From Calliopsis andreniformis (taxonomy: Eukaryota; Arthropoda; Insecta; Hymenoptera; Andrenidae): 64,000 nt of DNA. This document shows, piece by piece, positions 12,801-25,800 of this stretch. The position numbers were made by a program, and so were the translations under genes. Location: assembly GCF_051401765.1 (NCBI RefSeq), contig NW_027480504.1:1364001-1428000 (forward strand). Direction: 5' to 3'. Below the pieces are notes generated by a model. It worked only from the letters and a program-made list of their open reading frames with translations, did no database searches and was not told the origin of the DNA. The stretch's first letter is position 1. Every line of letters starts with the position of its first letter.

Positions 12801-12919
12801 CCAAAAGAATATGCTGAATTCTCATGATTCAATACTCACTCCACAATATTCAATAATCAAATCTCAATCCTCAAACATCAATTCTCAACACGCAATCCTC
12901 AGCACTCAGTCCTCTCTCT
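12801..12919. repeat. Block 2, representative copy (paralogue of Block 1)
   Basis: This phrase of about 17 heptamers contains AATATGC or AATATCC, TGAATTC, TCATGAT, ACAATAT, TCAATAA, TCAAATC, TCAAACA, TCAATTC and TCAGTCC, and ends in a short pyrimidine tract (CCTCTCTCTTC). It aligns without gaps to units 6-21 of Block 1, sharing the AATAT unit, the AATTC unit, TCAAATC, CAAACA-TCAATTC and the final TCAGTCC, so the two probably share one ancestor. Twelve full copies have the TTCAATAATC landmark or its variant at 7542, 12849, 19049, 24685, 30885, 35332, 41663, 45871, 52755, 55086, 57541 and 60100. Three shortened copies lie near 47,117, 58,787 and 61,346. Confidence 0.88.
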
Positions 12920-15404
12920 TCAATCCTCCATCCTCAATCCTCAATCCTCAAGCGTCAATCCTCAATCCTCAATCCTCAACCGTCAGTCCTCGTCCTCAAA
13001 CCTCAACCCTCAATCCCCAATCCTAAGTACACAATCCTCGATCTTCAATCCTCAATCCTCAATCCTCAATCCTCAATCCCCACCCCTCAATCCTCAATCT
13101 TCAATCCTCAGTCCCAAATCCACAATCCTCAATACTCAATCCTCAATCCTCAATCTTCAATCCTCAATCCTCAGTCGACAAACCTCAATTCTGAGTCGTC
13201 AATCCTGAGTCCTCAATCTTCAGCCCTCAGTGCTCAACAATCAGTAGTCAATCCTCAATCCTCAGTAGAATATCCTCAATTCACAGTTTTCAACACTCAA
13301 TACTCGATCTGCAATCTTCAAACCACTATCCACAAACATCAATTCTCATCACTCAACCCCTCAGCACTCAGTCCTCAATGTTCAATCCTCAATCCTCAAT
13401 TCTCAATCTTCAATCCTCAATACTGAACCTTCAATCCCCAATCCTCAATCCTCAATCCTCAATCCTCAATACTCAATCCTCAATCCTCAATCCTCAATCC
13501 TCATTCTTCAATTCTCAATACCCAATCCTCAATCTTCAATCCTCAACACCCAATCCGCAATCTTGAATCCTCAATGTTCAATCCGCAATACCCAACCTTC
13601 AATCTTCAATCCTCAACCCTCAATCCTCAATCCTCAATCCTCAATCCTCAATCTTCAATCCTCAATACTCAATCTTCAATCCTCAATCCTCAATACTCAA
13701 TCCTCAATCCTCAATCCTCAGTCCTCAAACCTCAATCCTGAATCCTCAAACCTGAATCCTCATTCTTCAGCCCTCAGTCCTCAACAATCAGTTGTCAATC
13801 CTCAATCCTCAGTAGAGTATCCTCAATTCACTGGTTTCAATACTCAATACTCAACCTGAAATCTTCAAATCTCTATCCACAAACATCAATTCTCGTCACT
13901 CAACCCTCAACACTCAGCCCCAATCCTCAATATTCAATCCTTAATCCACAATCCTCAGTCCTCAATCCTCAATCTTCAATCCTCAATACTCAATCTTCAA
14001 TCCTGAATACTCAATCCTCAATCCTCAATCCTCAGTCCTCAATCCACAATACTCAATCCTCAAACCTCAATCGTCAATCGTCAGCCCTCGTCCTCAATCC
14101 TCAACACTCAATCCTCAATCATCAATATTCAATCATCAATACTCAATCTTCAATCCTCAATCCTCAATCTTCAATCCTCAATCCTCAATCTTCAATCCTC
14201 AATCCTCAATTCTCAGTCCTCAATACTCAATCCTCAATCGTCATTCCTCATCCTCAATCCTCAATCCTCTAACTTCAATCCTCAATCCTCAATCCTCAAT
14301 TCTCAATCCTCAATCCTCAGACCTCAGTCCTCAAACCTCTACCCTCAACCCTCAGCCCTCATAGTCAATCCTCAATCCTCAATCCTCAATCCTCAGTCCT
14401 CAATCCACAATCCTCAATCCTCAAACCTCAATCGTCAATCGTCAGCCCTCGTCCTCAATCCAAAACACTCAATCCTCAATCCTCAATATTCAATCATCAA
14501 TACTCAATCTTCAATCCTCAATCCTCAATCTTCAATCCTCAATCCTCAATTCTCAGTCCTCAATACTCAATCCTCAATCGTCAATCCTCAATCCCCAATC
14601 CTCAATCTTCAATCCTCAATCCTCAATCCTCAATCCTCAGTCCTCAAACCTCAATCCTCAATTTTCAATCCCCAATACTCAATCTCCAATCCTCAATGCT
14701 CAATCCTCAATCCTCAATCCTCAGTCCTCAATCCACAATCCTCAATCCTCAAACCTCAATCCTCAATCGTCAGCCCTCGCCTCAATCCTCAACACTAAAT
14801 CCTCAATCCTCAATCTTCAATCATCAATAATCAATCTTCAATGCTCGATCCTCAATCTTCAATCCTCAATCCTCAATTCTCAGTCCTCAATACTCAATCC
14901 TCAATTGTCAATACTCAATCCCCAATCCTCAATCTTCAATCCTCAATCCTCAAACCTCAATCCTCAGTACTCAATCTTCAATCCTCAACACTCAATCTTC
15001 AATCCTCAATCCTCAATCATCAATCCTCAATGCTCAATCCTCAATCTTCAACCCTCAACCCTCAATTTTCAATCCTCAATACTCAATCTGCAATCCTCAA
15101 TCCTCAATCCTCAATCCTCAATCCTCACTCTTCAATCCTCACTACCCAATCCTCAATCTTCAATCCTCAATCCTCAATCCTCAATCTTCAATCCCCAGTC
15201 CCCAATCCTCAATCTTCAACCCTCAATCCTCAATCCTCAATCCTCGATCCTCAGTCCTCAATCCTCAATCCTCAATCCTCAATCCTCAATCTTCAATCCT
15301 CAATACTCAATCTCCAATCCTCAAACCTCAGTCCTCAAACCTCAATTCTGAATCCTCAAATCTCAATTCTGGATCCTCAATCCTGAACCCTCAATCTTCA
15401 GCTC

Positions 15405-15551
15405 TCAGTCCTCAACAATCAGTTGTCAATCTTCAATCCTCAATAGAATATACTCAATTCACAGTTTTCAATACACAATACTCAATCTGCAATCTTCAAA
15501 TCTCTATCCACAAACATCAATTCTCATCACTCAACCCTCAACACTCAGTCT
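15405..15551. repeat. Block 1, representative copy (21 variant heptamers, 147 bases)
   Basis: Block 1 is the most diverged yet best conserved phrase of the array. It consists of 21 heptamers in perfect phase, with diagnostic units TCAACAA (2), TCAGTTG (3), AATATAC or AATATCC (7), ACAGTTT (9), GCAATCT (13), TCAAATC (14), TCTATCC (15), ACAAACA (16), TCATCAC (18) and TCAACAC (20). I found 58 copies. Unit 16 starts at 271, 2407, 3022, 3512, 3883, 4673, 7152, 9713, 10563, 13332, 13879, 15510, 15993, 17129, 17668, 20815, 21683, 25168, 25715, 27346, 27829, 28965, 29504, 32651, 33519, 35815, 36362, 36977, 37460, 38694, 39540, 42145, 42993, 43608, 44098, 45111, 46634, 46867, 47378, 47665, 48071, 49591, 50081, 51329, 52154, 53237, 53852, 54342, 55389, 56388, 58304, 58537, 58999, 60863, 61095, 61607, 61894 and 62300. 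Two subfamilies differ at units 14-15: TCAAATC-TCTATCC and TCAAACC-ACTATCC. Confidence 0.92.
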
Positions 15552-16535
15552 TCAATGTTCAATCCTCAATCCTCAATTCTCAATCTTCAATCCTCAATAC
15601 TGAACATTCAATCCTCAATCCTCAATCCTCAGTCCTCAATTCTCAATTCCCAATCTTCAATCCTCAGTCCCCAATCCTCAATCTTCAATCCTCAATCCTC
15701 AACCCTCAATCCTCGATCCTCAGTCCTCAATCCTCAATCCTCAATCCTCAATTTTCAATCCGCAATACCCAATCCTCAATCTTCAATTCTCAATCCTCAA
15801 TCCTCAATCCTCAATCCTGAATCCTCAATCCTCAGTCCTCAAACCTTAATCCTGAATCGTCAATCCTGAATCCTCAATCTTCAGCACTCAGTCCTCAACA
15901 ATCAGTTGTCAATCCTCAATCCTCAATGGAATATCATCAATTCACAGTTTTCAATACTCAATACTCAATCTGCAATCTTCAAATCTCTATCCACAAACAT
16001 CAATTCTCATCACTCAACACTCCGTCCCCAATCCTCAATCTTCAATCCTCAATCCTCAATCCTCAATCCTCAATCCTCAACTTTCAATCCTCAATACTCA
16101 ATCTTCAATCCTGAATACTCAATCCTCAATCCTCAATCCTCAGTCCTCAATCCACAATACTCAATCCTCAAACCTCAATCGTCAATCGTCAGCCCTCGTC
16201 CTCAATCCTCAACACTCAATCCTCAATCATCAACATTCAATCATCAATACTCAATCTTCAATCCTCAATCCTCAATCTTCAATCCTCAATCCTCAATCTT
16301 CAATCCTCAATCCTCAATTCTCAGTCCTCAATACTCAATCCTCAATCGTCATTCCTCATCCTCAATCCTCAATCCTCTAACTTCAATCCTCAATCCTCAA
16401 TCCTCAATTCTCAATCCTCAATCCTCAGACCTCAGTCCTCAAACCTCTACCCTCAACCCTCAGCCCTCATCGTCAATCCTCAATCCTCAATCCTCAATCC
16501 TCAGTCCTCAATCCACAATCCTCAATCCTCAAACC

Positions 16536-16611
16536 TCAATCGTCAATCGTCAGCCCTCGTCCTCAATCCTCAACACTCAATCCTCAATCCTCAATATTCA
16601 ATCATCAATAC
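16536..16611. repeat. Block 4, representative copy: CpG-bearing phrase
   Basis: Two TCAATCG units are followed by TCAGCCC and the hexamer TCGTCC, then TCAACAC, TCAATAT, TCAATCA and TCAATAC. This puts three CpGs within about 25 bases, in an array whose base unit has none. Copies recur near 1905, 6305, 9010, 9900, 11,570, 14,070, 14,435, 16,180, 20,095, 22,405 and at matching places in later duplications. A decayed form has TCATCC in place of TCGTCC. Another has the pentamer TCGCC (8165, 14,773, 18,121, 26,609, 29,957, 48,525, 62,756). Confidence 0.82.
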
Positions 16612-19600
16612 TCAATCTTCAATCCTCAATCCTCAATCTTCAATCCTCAATCCCCAATTCTCAGTCCTCAATACTCATTCCTCAATCGTCAATCCTCAAT
16701 CCCCAATCCTCAATCTTCAATCCTCGATCCTCAATCCTCAATCCTCAAGCGTCAATCCTCAATCCTCAATCCTCCACCGTCAGTCCTCGTCCTCAAACCT
16801 CAACCCTCAATCCTCAATCCTCAGTACACAATCCTCAATCTTCAATCCTCAATCCTCAATCCTCAATCCTCAATCCTCACTCCTCAATCCTCAATCTTCA
16901 ATCCTCAGTCCCAAATCCTCAATCTTTAATACTCAATCCTCAATCCTCAATCTTCAATCCTCAATCCTCAGTCGACAAACCTCAATTCTGAATCGTCAAT
17001 CCTGAGTCCTCAATCTTCAGCCCTCAGTCCTCAACAATCAGTTGTCAATCCTCAATCCTCAGTAGAATATCCTCAATTCACAGGTTTCAACACTCAATAC
17101 TCGATCTGCAATCTTCAAACCACTATCCACAAACATCAATTCTCATCACTCAACCCTCAGCACTCAGTCCTCAATGTTCAATCCTCAATCCACAATTCTC
17201 AATCTTCAATCCTCAATATTGAACCTTCAATCCCCAATCCTCAATCCTCAATCCTCAATCCTCAATACTCAATCCTCAATCCTCAATCCTCAATCCTCAT
17301 TCCTCAATCCTCAATCCTCAATTCTCAATCATCAGTCCTCAAACATCAAACCTGAATCCTCAACCCTGAATCCTCAATCTTCAGACCTCAGTCCTCCACA
17401 ATCAGTTGTCAATTCTCAATCCTCAATAGAATATCGTCAATTCACAGTTTTCAATACTCAATACGCAATCTTCAATCCTCAATCCTCAGTCCTCAAACCT
17501 CAATTCTGAATCCTCAAATCTCAATTCTGAATCCTCGACCCTGAACCCTCAATCTTCAGCTCTCAGTCCTCAACATTCAGTTGTCAATCCACAATCCTCA
17601 ATAGACTATACTCAATTCACAGTTTTCAATACACAATAATCAATCTGCAATCTTCGAATCTCTATCCACAAACATCAATCCTCATCACTATACCATCAAC
17701 ACTCAGTCCTCAATGTTCAATCCTCAATCATCAATTCTCAACCTTCAATCCTCAATACTGAACCTTCAATCCTCAATCCTCTATCCTCAGTCCTCAATCC
17801 TCAATCCTCAGTCTTCAATCCTCAGTCCCCAATCCTCAAGCTTCAACCCTCAATACTCAATCCTCAATCCTCGATCCTCAGTCCTCAATCCTCAATCCTC
17901 AATCCTCAATGTTCTATCCGCAATACCCGATCCTCAATCTTCAATCCTCAATCCTCAATCCTCAATCCTCAATCCTCAATCCTCAGTCCTCAAACCTCAA
18001 TCCTCAATTTTCAATCCCCAATACTCAATCTTCAATCCTCAATGCTCAATCGTCAATCCTCAATCCTCAGTCCTCAATCCACAATCCTCAATCCTCAAAC
18101 CTCAATCCTCAATCGTCAGCCCTCGCCTCAATCCTCAACACTAAATCCTCAATCCTCAATCTTCAATCATCAATAATCAATCTTCAATGCTCGATCCTCA
18201 ATCTTCAATCCTCAATCCTCAATTCTCAGTCCTCAATACTCAATCCTCAATTGTCAATACTCAATCCCCAATCCTCAATCTTCAATCCTCAATCCTCAAA
18301 CCTCAATCCTCAGTACTCAATCTTCAATCCTCAACACTCAATCTTCAATCCTCAATCCTCAATCATCAATCCTCAATGCTCAATCCTCAATCTTCAACCC
18401 TCAACCCTCAATTTTCAATCCTCAATACTCAATCTGCAATCCTCAATCCTCAATCCTCAATCCTCAATCCTCATTCTTCAATCCTCAATGCCCAGTCCTC
18501 AATCTTCAATCCTCAATCCTCAATCCTCGATTCTCATTCCTCAAACCTCAATCGTCAATCCTCAATCCTCAATCCTCAACCCTCAATCCTCAATGTTGAA
18601 TCCTCAATACACAATCCTCAGTCTTCAATCCTCAATCCTCAATCCTCAATCCTCAATCCTCAGTCTTCAATCCTCAATCCTCAATCACCAATTCTTAATC
18701 CTCAATCCTCAATCCTCAGACCTCAAACATCAATACTCAAACCTCAGTCCTCGTCCTCAATCCACAACACTCAATCCTCAATCCTCAGTCCTCAATCCTC
18801 AATCCTCAATCCTCAAACCTCAATCCTCAACCGTCAGTCCCCGTCCTGAATCCTCAAACATGAATCCTCGATCCGCAACATTCAATCATCAATACTCAAT
18901 CTTCAATCCTCAATCCTCAATCCTCAATCCTCAATATTCAACACACAACCCTCAACCATCAATCCTCAATACTCAACCATCAATCCTCAATTCTCATTAC
19001 TCAATAGAATATCCTGAATCCTCATGATTCAATACTCAATCCTCAATATTCTATAATCAAATCGCAATCCTCAAACATCAACTCTCAACACTCAATCCTC
19101 AATACTCTGTCCTCTCTCTTCAATCCTCCATCCTCAATCCTCAATACTCAAGCGTCAATCTTCAGTAATCAATCCTCAATCCTCAATCCCCAACCCTCAA
19201 TCCTCAGTCCTCAAACCTCAATCCGGAATCCTCAATCCTGTATCCTCAATCTTCAGCCGTCAGTACACAACAATCAGTTGTCAATCCTCAATCCTTAATA
19301 TTCAATCCTCAATCCTCAATCCGCAATCCTCAACCTTCAACCTTCAATCCTCAATACTCAATCTTTAATCCTCAATCTTCAATCCTCAATCCTCAATCCT
19401 CAATCCTCAATCATCAATATTCAATCCACAGACCTCAAACAGCAATACTCAACCCTCAGTCCTCGTCCTCAATCCACAACCATCAATACTCAATCCTCAA
19501 TTATCAATCCTCAGTCCTCAATCCTCAATCCTCCATCCTCAATCCACAATCCTCAACCTTCAATCCTCAATACTGAATCTTCAATCCTGAATCCTCAATC

Positions 19601-22600
19601 CTCAATCCTTAATCCTCAATCGTCAATCTTCAATCCTCAATACACAATCTTCAATCCTCAATCCTTAATCCTCAATCCTCAATCCTCATTCTTCAATCCT
19701 CAATACCCAATACTCAATCTTCAATCCTCAATCCTCAGTCCTCAATTCTCAATCCTCAATCCTCAGTCCTCAGTCCTCAAACCTCATTCCTCAACCCTCA
19801 GCCCTCATCCTCCATCCTCGATCCGCAATCATCAATCCTCAATCTTCAATCATCAATATTCAATCTTCAGTAATCAATCCTCAATCCTCGATCCCCAACC
19901 CTCAATCCTCAGTCCTCAAACCTCAATCCGGAATCCTCAATCCTGTATCCTCAATCTTCAGCCGTCAGTACACAACAATCAATTGTCAATCCTCAATCCT
20001 TAATATTCAATACTCAATCTTCAATCCTCAATACTCAATCCTCAATCCTCAATCCTCAGTCCTCAATCCACAATCCTCAATCCCCAAACCTCAATCGTCA
20101 ATCGTCAGCCCTCGTCCTCAATCCTCAACACTCAATCCTCAATCCTCAATATTCAATCGTCAATACTCAATCTTCAATACTCAATCCTCAATTCTCAATC
20201 CTCAATACTGAATCCTCAAACCTCAATCCTCTATCCTCAATCCTCTATCCTCATTCTTCAATCCTCAATACCCAATACACAATTTTCAATCCTCAATCCT
20301 CAATCCTCAATTCTCAATCCTCAATCCTCAATCCTCAGACCTCAAACATCAATACTCAATCCTCAGTCCTCGTCCTCAATCCACAACCCTCAATCCTCAA
20401 TCCTCAGTCCTCAATCCTCAATCCTCAATCCTCAAACTTCAATCCTCAACCGTCAGTCCCCGCCCTCAATCCTCAAACATGAATCCTCAATCGTCAGTCT
20501 TCAATCATCAATACTCAATCTTCAATCCTCAATCCTCAATCCTCATTCTTGAATCCTCAATCCTCATTCCTCAATCCTCAATCTTCAATCCTCAGTCCCA
20601 AATCCTCAATCTTCAATACTCAATCCTCAATCCTCAATCTTCAATCCTCAATCCTCAGTCGACAAACCTCAATTCTGAATCGTCAATCCTGAGTCCTCAA
20701 TCTTCAGCCCTCAGTCCTCAACAATCTGTAGTCAATCCTCAATCCTCAGTAGAATATCCTCAATTCACAGTTTTCAACACTCAATACTCGATCTGCAATC
20801 TTCAAACCACTATCCACAAACATCAATTCTCACCACTCAACCCTCAACACTCAGTCCTCAATGTTCAATCCTCAATCCACAATTCTCAATCTTCAATCCT
20901 CAATACTGAACATTCAATCACCAATCCTCAATCCTCAATCCTCAATCCTCAATACTCAACCCACAGTCCTCAATCCTCAATCCTCATTCTTCAATTCTCA
21001 ATACCCAATCCTCAATCTTCAATCCTCAACACCCAATCCGCAATCTTCAATCCTCAATGTTCAATCCGCAGTACCCAACCCTCAATCTTCAATCCTCAAC
21101 CCTCACTCCTCAATCCTCAATCCTCAATCATCAATCTTCCATCCTCAATACTCAATCTTCAATCCTCAATCCTCAATACTCAATCTTGAATCCACATTCT
21201 TCAATCCTCAACACCCAATCCTCAATCTTCAATCCTCAACCCTCAGTCCTCAATTCTCAATCCTCAATCCTCAATCCTCAGACCTCAATCCTCAATCTTC
21301 AATCCTCAACACTCAGTACTCAATCCTCAGTCCCCGTCCTCAATCCACAACCCTCAATCCTCGATCCTCAATCTTCAATCATCAATATTCAAACTTCAAT
21401 CCTCAATCCTCAATCCTCAATACTCAATCCACAATCCTCAATGTTCAATCCTCAATACCCAAACCTCAATCTACAATTCTCCATCCTCAATCCTCAATCC
21501 TCAATCCACAATCCTCAATCCTCGGTCCTCAAACCACAATCCTGAATCCTCAAACCTGAATCCTCCTTCTTCAGCCCCCTGTCCTCAACAATCAGTTGTC
21601 AATCCTCAATCCTCAATAGAATATCCTCAATTCACAGCTTTCAACACTCAATGCTCGATCTGCAATCTTCAAACCACTATCCACAAACATCAATTCTCAT
21701 CACTCAACCCTCAGCACTCAGTCCTCAATGTTCAATCCTCAATCCACAATTCTCAATCTTCAATCGTCAATACTGAACCTTCAATCCCCAACCATCAATC
21801 GTCAATCCTCAATCCTCAATACTCAATCCTCAATCCTCAATCCTCAATACTCAATCGTCGATCTCCAATCCTGAATACTCAATCTTCATTACTCAATCCT
21901 CAATCCTCATTCCTCAATCCTCAATCCTCATTCTTCAATCCTCAATACCCAATCCTCAATCTTCAATCCTCAATCCTCAATCCTCAATCTTCTATCCTCA
22001 GTCCACAATCCTCAATCTTCAACCCTCAATCCTCAATCCTCAATCCTCAATCTTCAATCCTCAATACTCAATCATCAATACTCAATCTTCAATCCTCAAT
22101 CCTCAATCTTCAAACCTCAATCCTCAATCTTCAATCCTCGATCCTCAATTCTCAGTACTCAATCCTCAATTCTGAATCCTCAATCTTCAATCCTCAATCC
22201 TCAATACTCAGTCCTCAATACTCTATCCTCAAACGTCAATCCTCAATCCCCAATCCTCAATCTTCAATCATCGATACTCAATCCTCAATCCTCAATCCTC
22301 AATCTTGAATCCTCAATACTCAATCTTCAATCCTCAATCCTCAATCCTCAATCCTCAATCCTCAGTCCTCAATCCACAATACTCAATCCTCAAACATCAA
22401 TCGTCAATCGTCAGCCCTCGTCCACAATCCTCAACGCTCAATCCTCAATCCTCAATATTCAATCATCAATACTCAATCCTCAATCCTCAATATTCAATCA
22501 TCAATACTCAATCTTCAAACCTCAATCCTCAATCTTCATTCCTCAATCCTCAATTCTCAGTACTCAATCCTCAATTCTCAATCCTCAATCCTCATTCTTC

Positions 22601-22834
22601 AATCCTCAACACCCAATCCTCAAACTTCAATCCTCAATCCTCAACTCTCAATCCTCAATCCTCAGTCCTCAGTTCACAAACCTCAATCCTCAACCCTCAG
22701 CCCTCATCCTCAATTCTCAACCCTCAGCCCTCATCCTCAATCCTCAATCCTCATTTCTCAATCCTCAATCCTCAGTCCTCAGTCCTCAAACCTCTACCCT
22801 CAACCCTCAGCCCTCATCCTCAATCCTCAATCCT

Positions 22835-25800
22835 CAATTCTCAATCCTCAATCCTCAATCCTCAGACCTCAAACATCAATACTCAACCCTCAGTCCCCGT
22901 CCTCAATCCACAACACTCAATCCTCAATCCTCAGTCCTCAATCCTCAATCCTCAATCCTCAAACCTCAATGCTCAACCGTCAGACCCCGTCCTCAATCCT
23001 CAAACATGAATTCTCAATCCTCAGTCTTCAATCATGAATACTCATTCTTCAATCCTCAATCCTCAATCTTTATTCCTCAATCCTCAATGCTCATTCCTCA
23101 ATCCTCATTCTTCAATCCTCAACACCCAATCCTCAAACTTCAATCCTCAATCCTCAACTCTCAATCCTCAATCCTCAGTCCTCAGTCCACAAACCTCAAT
23201 CCTCAACCCTCAGCCCTCATCCTCAATCCTCAACCCTCAGCCCTCATCCTCAATCCTCAATCCTCATTTCTCAATCCTCAATCCTCAGTCCTCAGTCCTC
23301 AAACCTCTACCCTCAAACCTCAGCCCTCATCCTCAATCCTCAATCCTCAATCCTCAATCCTCAGTCCTCAATCCACAATCCTCTATCCTCAAACCGCAAT
23401 CGTCAATCGTCAGCCCTCGTCCTCAATCCTCAACACTCAATCCTCAATCCTCAATATTCAATCATCAATACTCAATCTTCAATCCTCAATCCTCAATCCT
23501 CAATCTTCAATCCTCAATCCTCACTTCTCAGTCCTCAATACTCAATCCCCAATCGTCAATCCTCAATCCTCAATCCTCAATCTTCAATCCTCGATCCTCA
23601 ATCCTCAATCCTCAATCCTCAATCTTCAATCCTCAATACTCAATCTTCAATCCTCAATCCTCAATGCTCAATCCTTAATGCTCAATCCACAATCCTCAAT
23701 CCTCAACCATCAATCTTCAATCCTCAATACGCAATCTGCAATCCTCAATCCTCAATCCTCAATCCACAATCCTCATTCATCAATCCTCAATGCCCAGTCC
23801 TCAATCTTCAATCCGCAATCCTCAATCCTCAATTCTCAATCCTCAATCCTCAATCATCAATCCTCAATCCTCAATCCTCAAACCTCAATTCTCAATACTC
23901 TATCTTCAATCCTCAATCCTCAATTCTCAATCCTCAATACTGAATCCTCAAACCTCGATCCTCTATCCTCAATCCTCTATCCTCATTCTTCAATCCTCAA
24001 TACCCAATACTCAATTTTCAATCCTCAATCCTCAATCCTCAATTCTCAATCCTCAATCCTCAATCCTCAGACCTCAAACATCAATACTCAACCCTCAGTC
24101 CTCGTCCTCAATCCACAACCCTCAATCCTCAATCATCAGTCCTCAATCCTCAATCCTCAATCCTCAAACTTCAATCCTCAACCGTCAGTCCCCGTCCTCA
24201 ATCCTCAAACATGAATCCTCAATCCTCAGTCTTCAATCATCAATACTCAATCTTCAATCCTCAATCCTCAATCCTCAAACTTCAATCCTCAATCCTCAAC
24301 TCTCAATCCTCAATCCTCAGTCCACAGTCCACAAACCTCAATCCTCAACCCTCAGCCCTCATCCTCAATCCTCAACCCTCAAACTTCAATCCTCAATCCT
24401 CAATCCTCAATTCTCAATCCTGAATCCTCAGTCCTCAGTCCTCAAACCTCTACCCTTCACCCTCAGCCCTTATCCTCAATCCTCAATCCTCAATCCTCAA
24501 TCCTCAATCTTCAATCCTCAATACTCAATCTGCAATCCTCAATCCTCAGTCCGCAATCCTCAATCCTCAACATTCAACGCACAACCCTCAACCATCAATA
24601 CTCAATACTCAACCATCAATCCTCAATTCTCAATACCCAAAAGAATATGCTGAATTCTCATGATTCAATACTCACTCCACAATATTCAATAATCAAATCT
24701 CAATCCTCAAACATCAATTCTCAACACGCAATCCTCAGCACTCAGTCCTCTCTCTTCAATCCTCCATCCTCAATCCTCAATCCTCAAGCGTCAATCCTCA
24801 ATCCTCAATCCTCAACCGTCAGTCCTCGTCCTCAAACCTCAACCCTCAATCCCCAATCCTAAGTACACAATCCTCAATCTTCAATCCTCAATCCTCAATC
24901 CTCAATCCTCAATCCTCACCCCTCAATCCTCAATCTTCAATCCTCAGTCCCAAATCCACAATCCTCAATACTCAATCCTCAATCCTCAATCTTCAATCCT
25001 CAATCCTCAGTCGACAAACCTCAATTCTGAGTCGTCAATCCTGAGTCCTCAATCTTCAGCCCTCAGTGCTCAACAATCAGTAGTCAATCCTCAATCCTCA
25101 GTAGAATATCCTCAATTCACAGTTTTCAACACTCAATACTCGATCTGCAATCTTCAAACCACTATCCACAAACATCAATTCTCATCACTCAACCCCTCAG
25201 CACTCAGTCCTCAATGTTCAATCCTCAATCCTCAATTCTCAATCTTCAATCCTCAATACTGAACCTTCAATCCCCAATCCTCAATCCTCAATCCTCAATC
25301 CTCAATACTCAATCCTCAATCCTCAATCCTCAATCCTCATTCTTCAATTCTCAATACCCAATCCTCAATCTTCAATCCTCAACACCCAATCCGCAATCTT
25401 GAATCCTCAATGTTCAATCCGCAATACCCAACCTTCAATCTTCAATCCTCAACCCTCAATCCTCAATCCTCAATCCTCAATCCTCAATCTTCAATCCTCA
25501 ATACTCAATCTTCAATCCTCAATCCTCAATACTCAATCCTCAATCCTCAATCCTCAGTCCTCAAACCTCAATCCTGAATCCTCAAACCTGAATCCTCATT
25601 CTTCAGCCCTCAGTCCTCAACAATCAGTTGTCAATCCTCAATCCTCAGTAGAGTATCCTCAATTCACTGGTTTCAATACTCAATACTCAACCTGAAATCT
25701 TCAAATCTCTATCCACAAACATCAATTCTCGTCACTCAACCCTCAACACTCAGCCCCAATCCTCAATATTCAATCCTCAATCCACAATCCTCAGTCCTCA

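Larger units (their letters stand above)
10999..22834. repeat. Tandem unit B, copy 1 (11,836 bases)
   Basis: This is the first of two directly adjacent copies. Landmarks at 11170, 12811, 14841, 17713, 20479 and 22305 all recur exactly 11,836 bases downstream, so there is no net indel over the unit. I noticed only scattered substitutions, for example T13942/C25778, A14363/C26199, G17436/A29272, G18052/C29888 and C20463/T32299. It holds eight Block 1 copies (13,332 to 21,683) and Block 2 copies at 12,849 and 19,049. The right edge coincides with the start of copy 2, in a run of near-pure heptamers. Confidence 0.92.

Noticed and set aside
12822..12838. TGAAT / ATTCA short inverted repeat in ordinary Block 2 copies
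   Set aside because: Five-base arms around a seven-base loop are too weak and too likely by chance. Only the 7-base-arm version at 47,122 and its copies was kept.
12911..12921. Pyrimidine tract CCTCTCTCTTC in Block 2 as a splice or RNA-binding site
   Set aside because: It is conserved only as part of Block 2. With no gene or transcript nearby, a splicing role cannot be supported.
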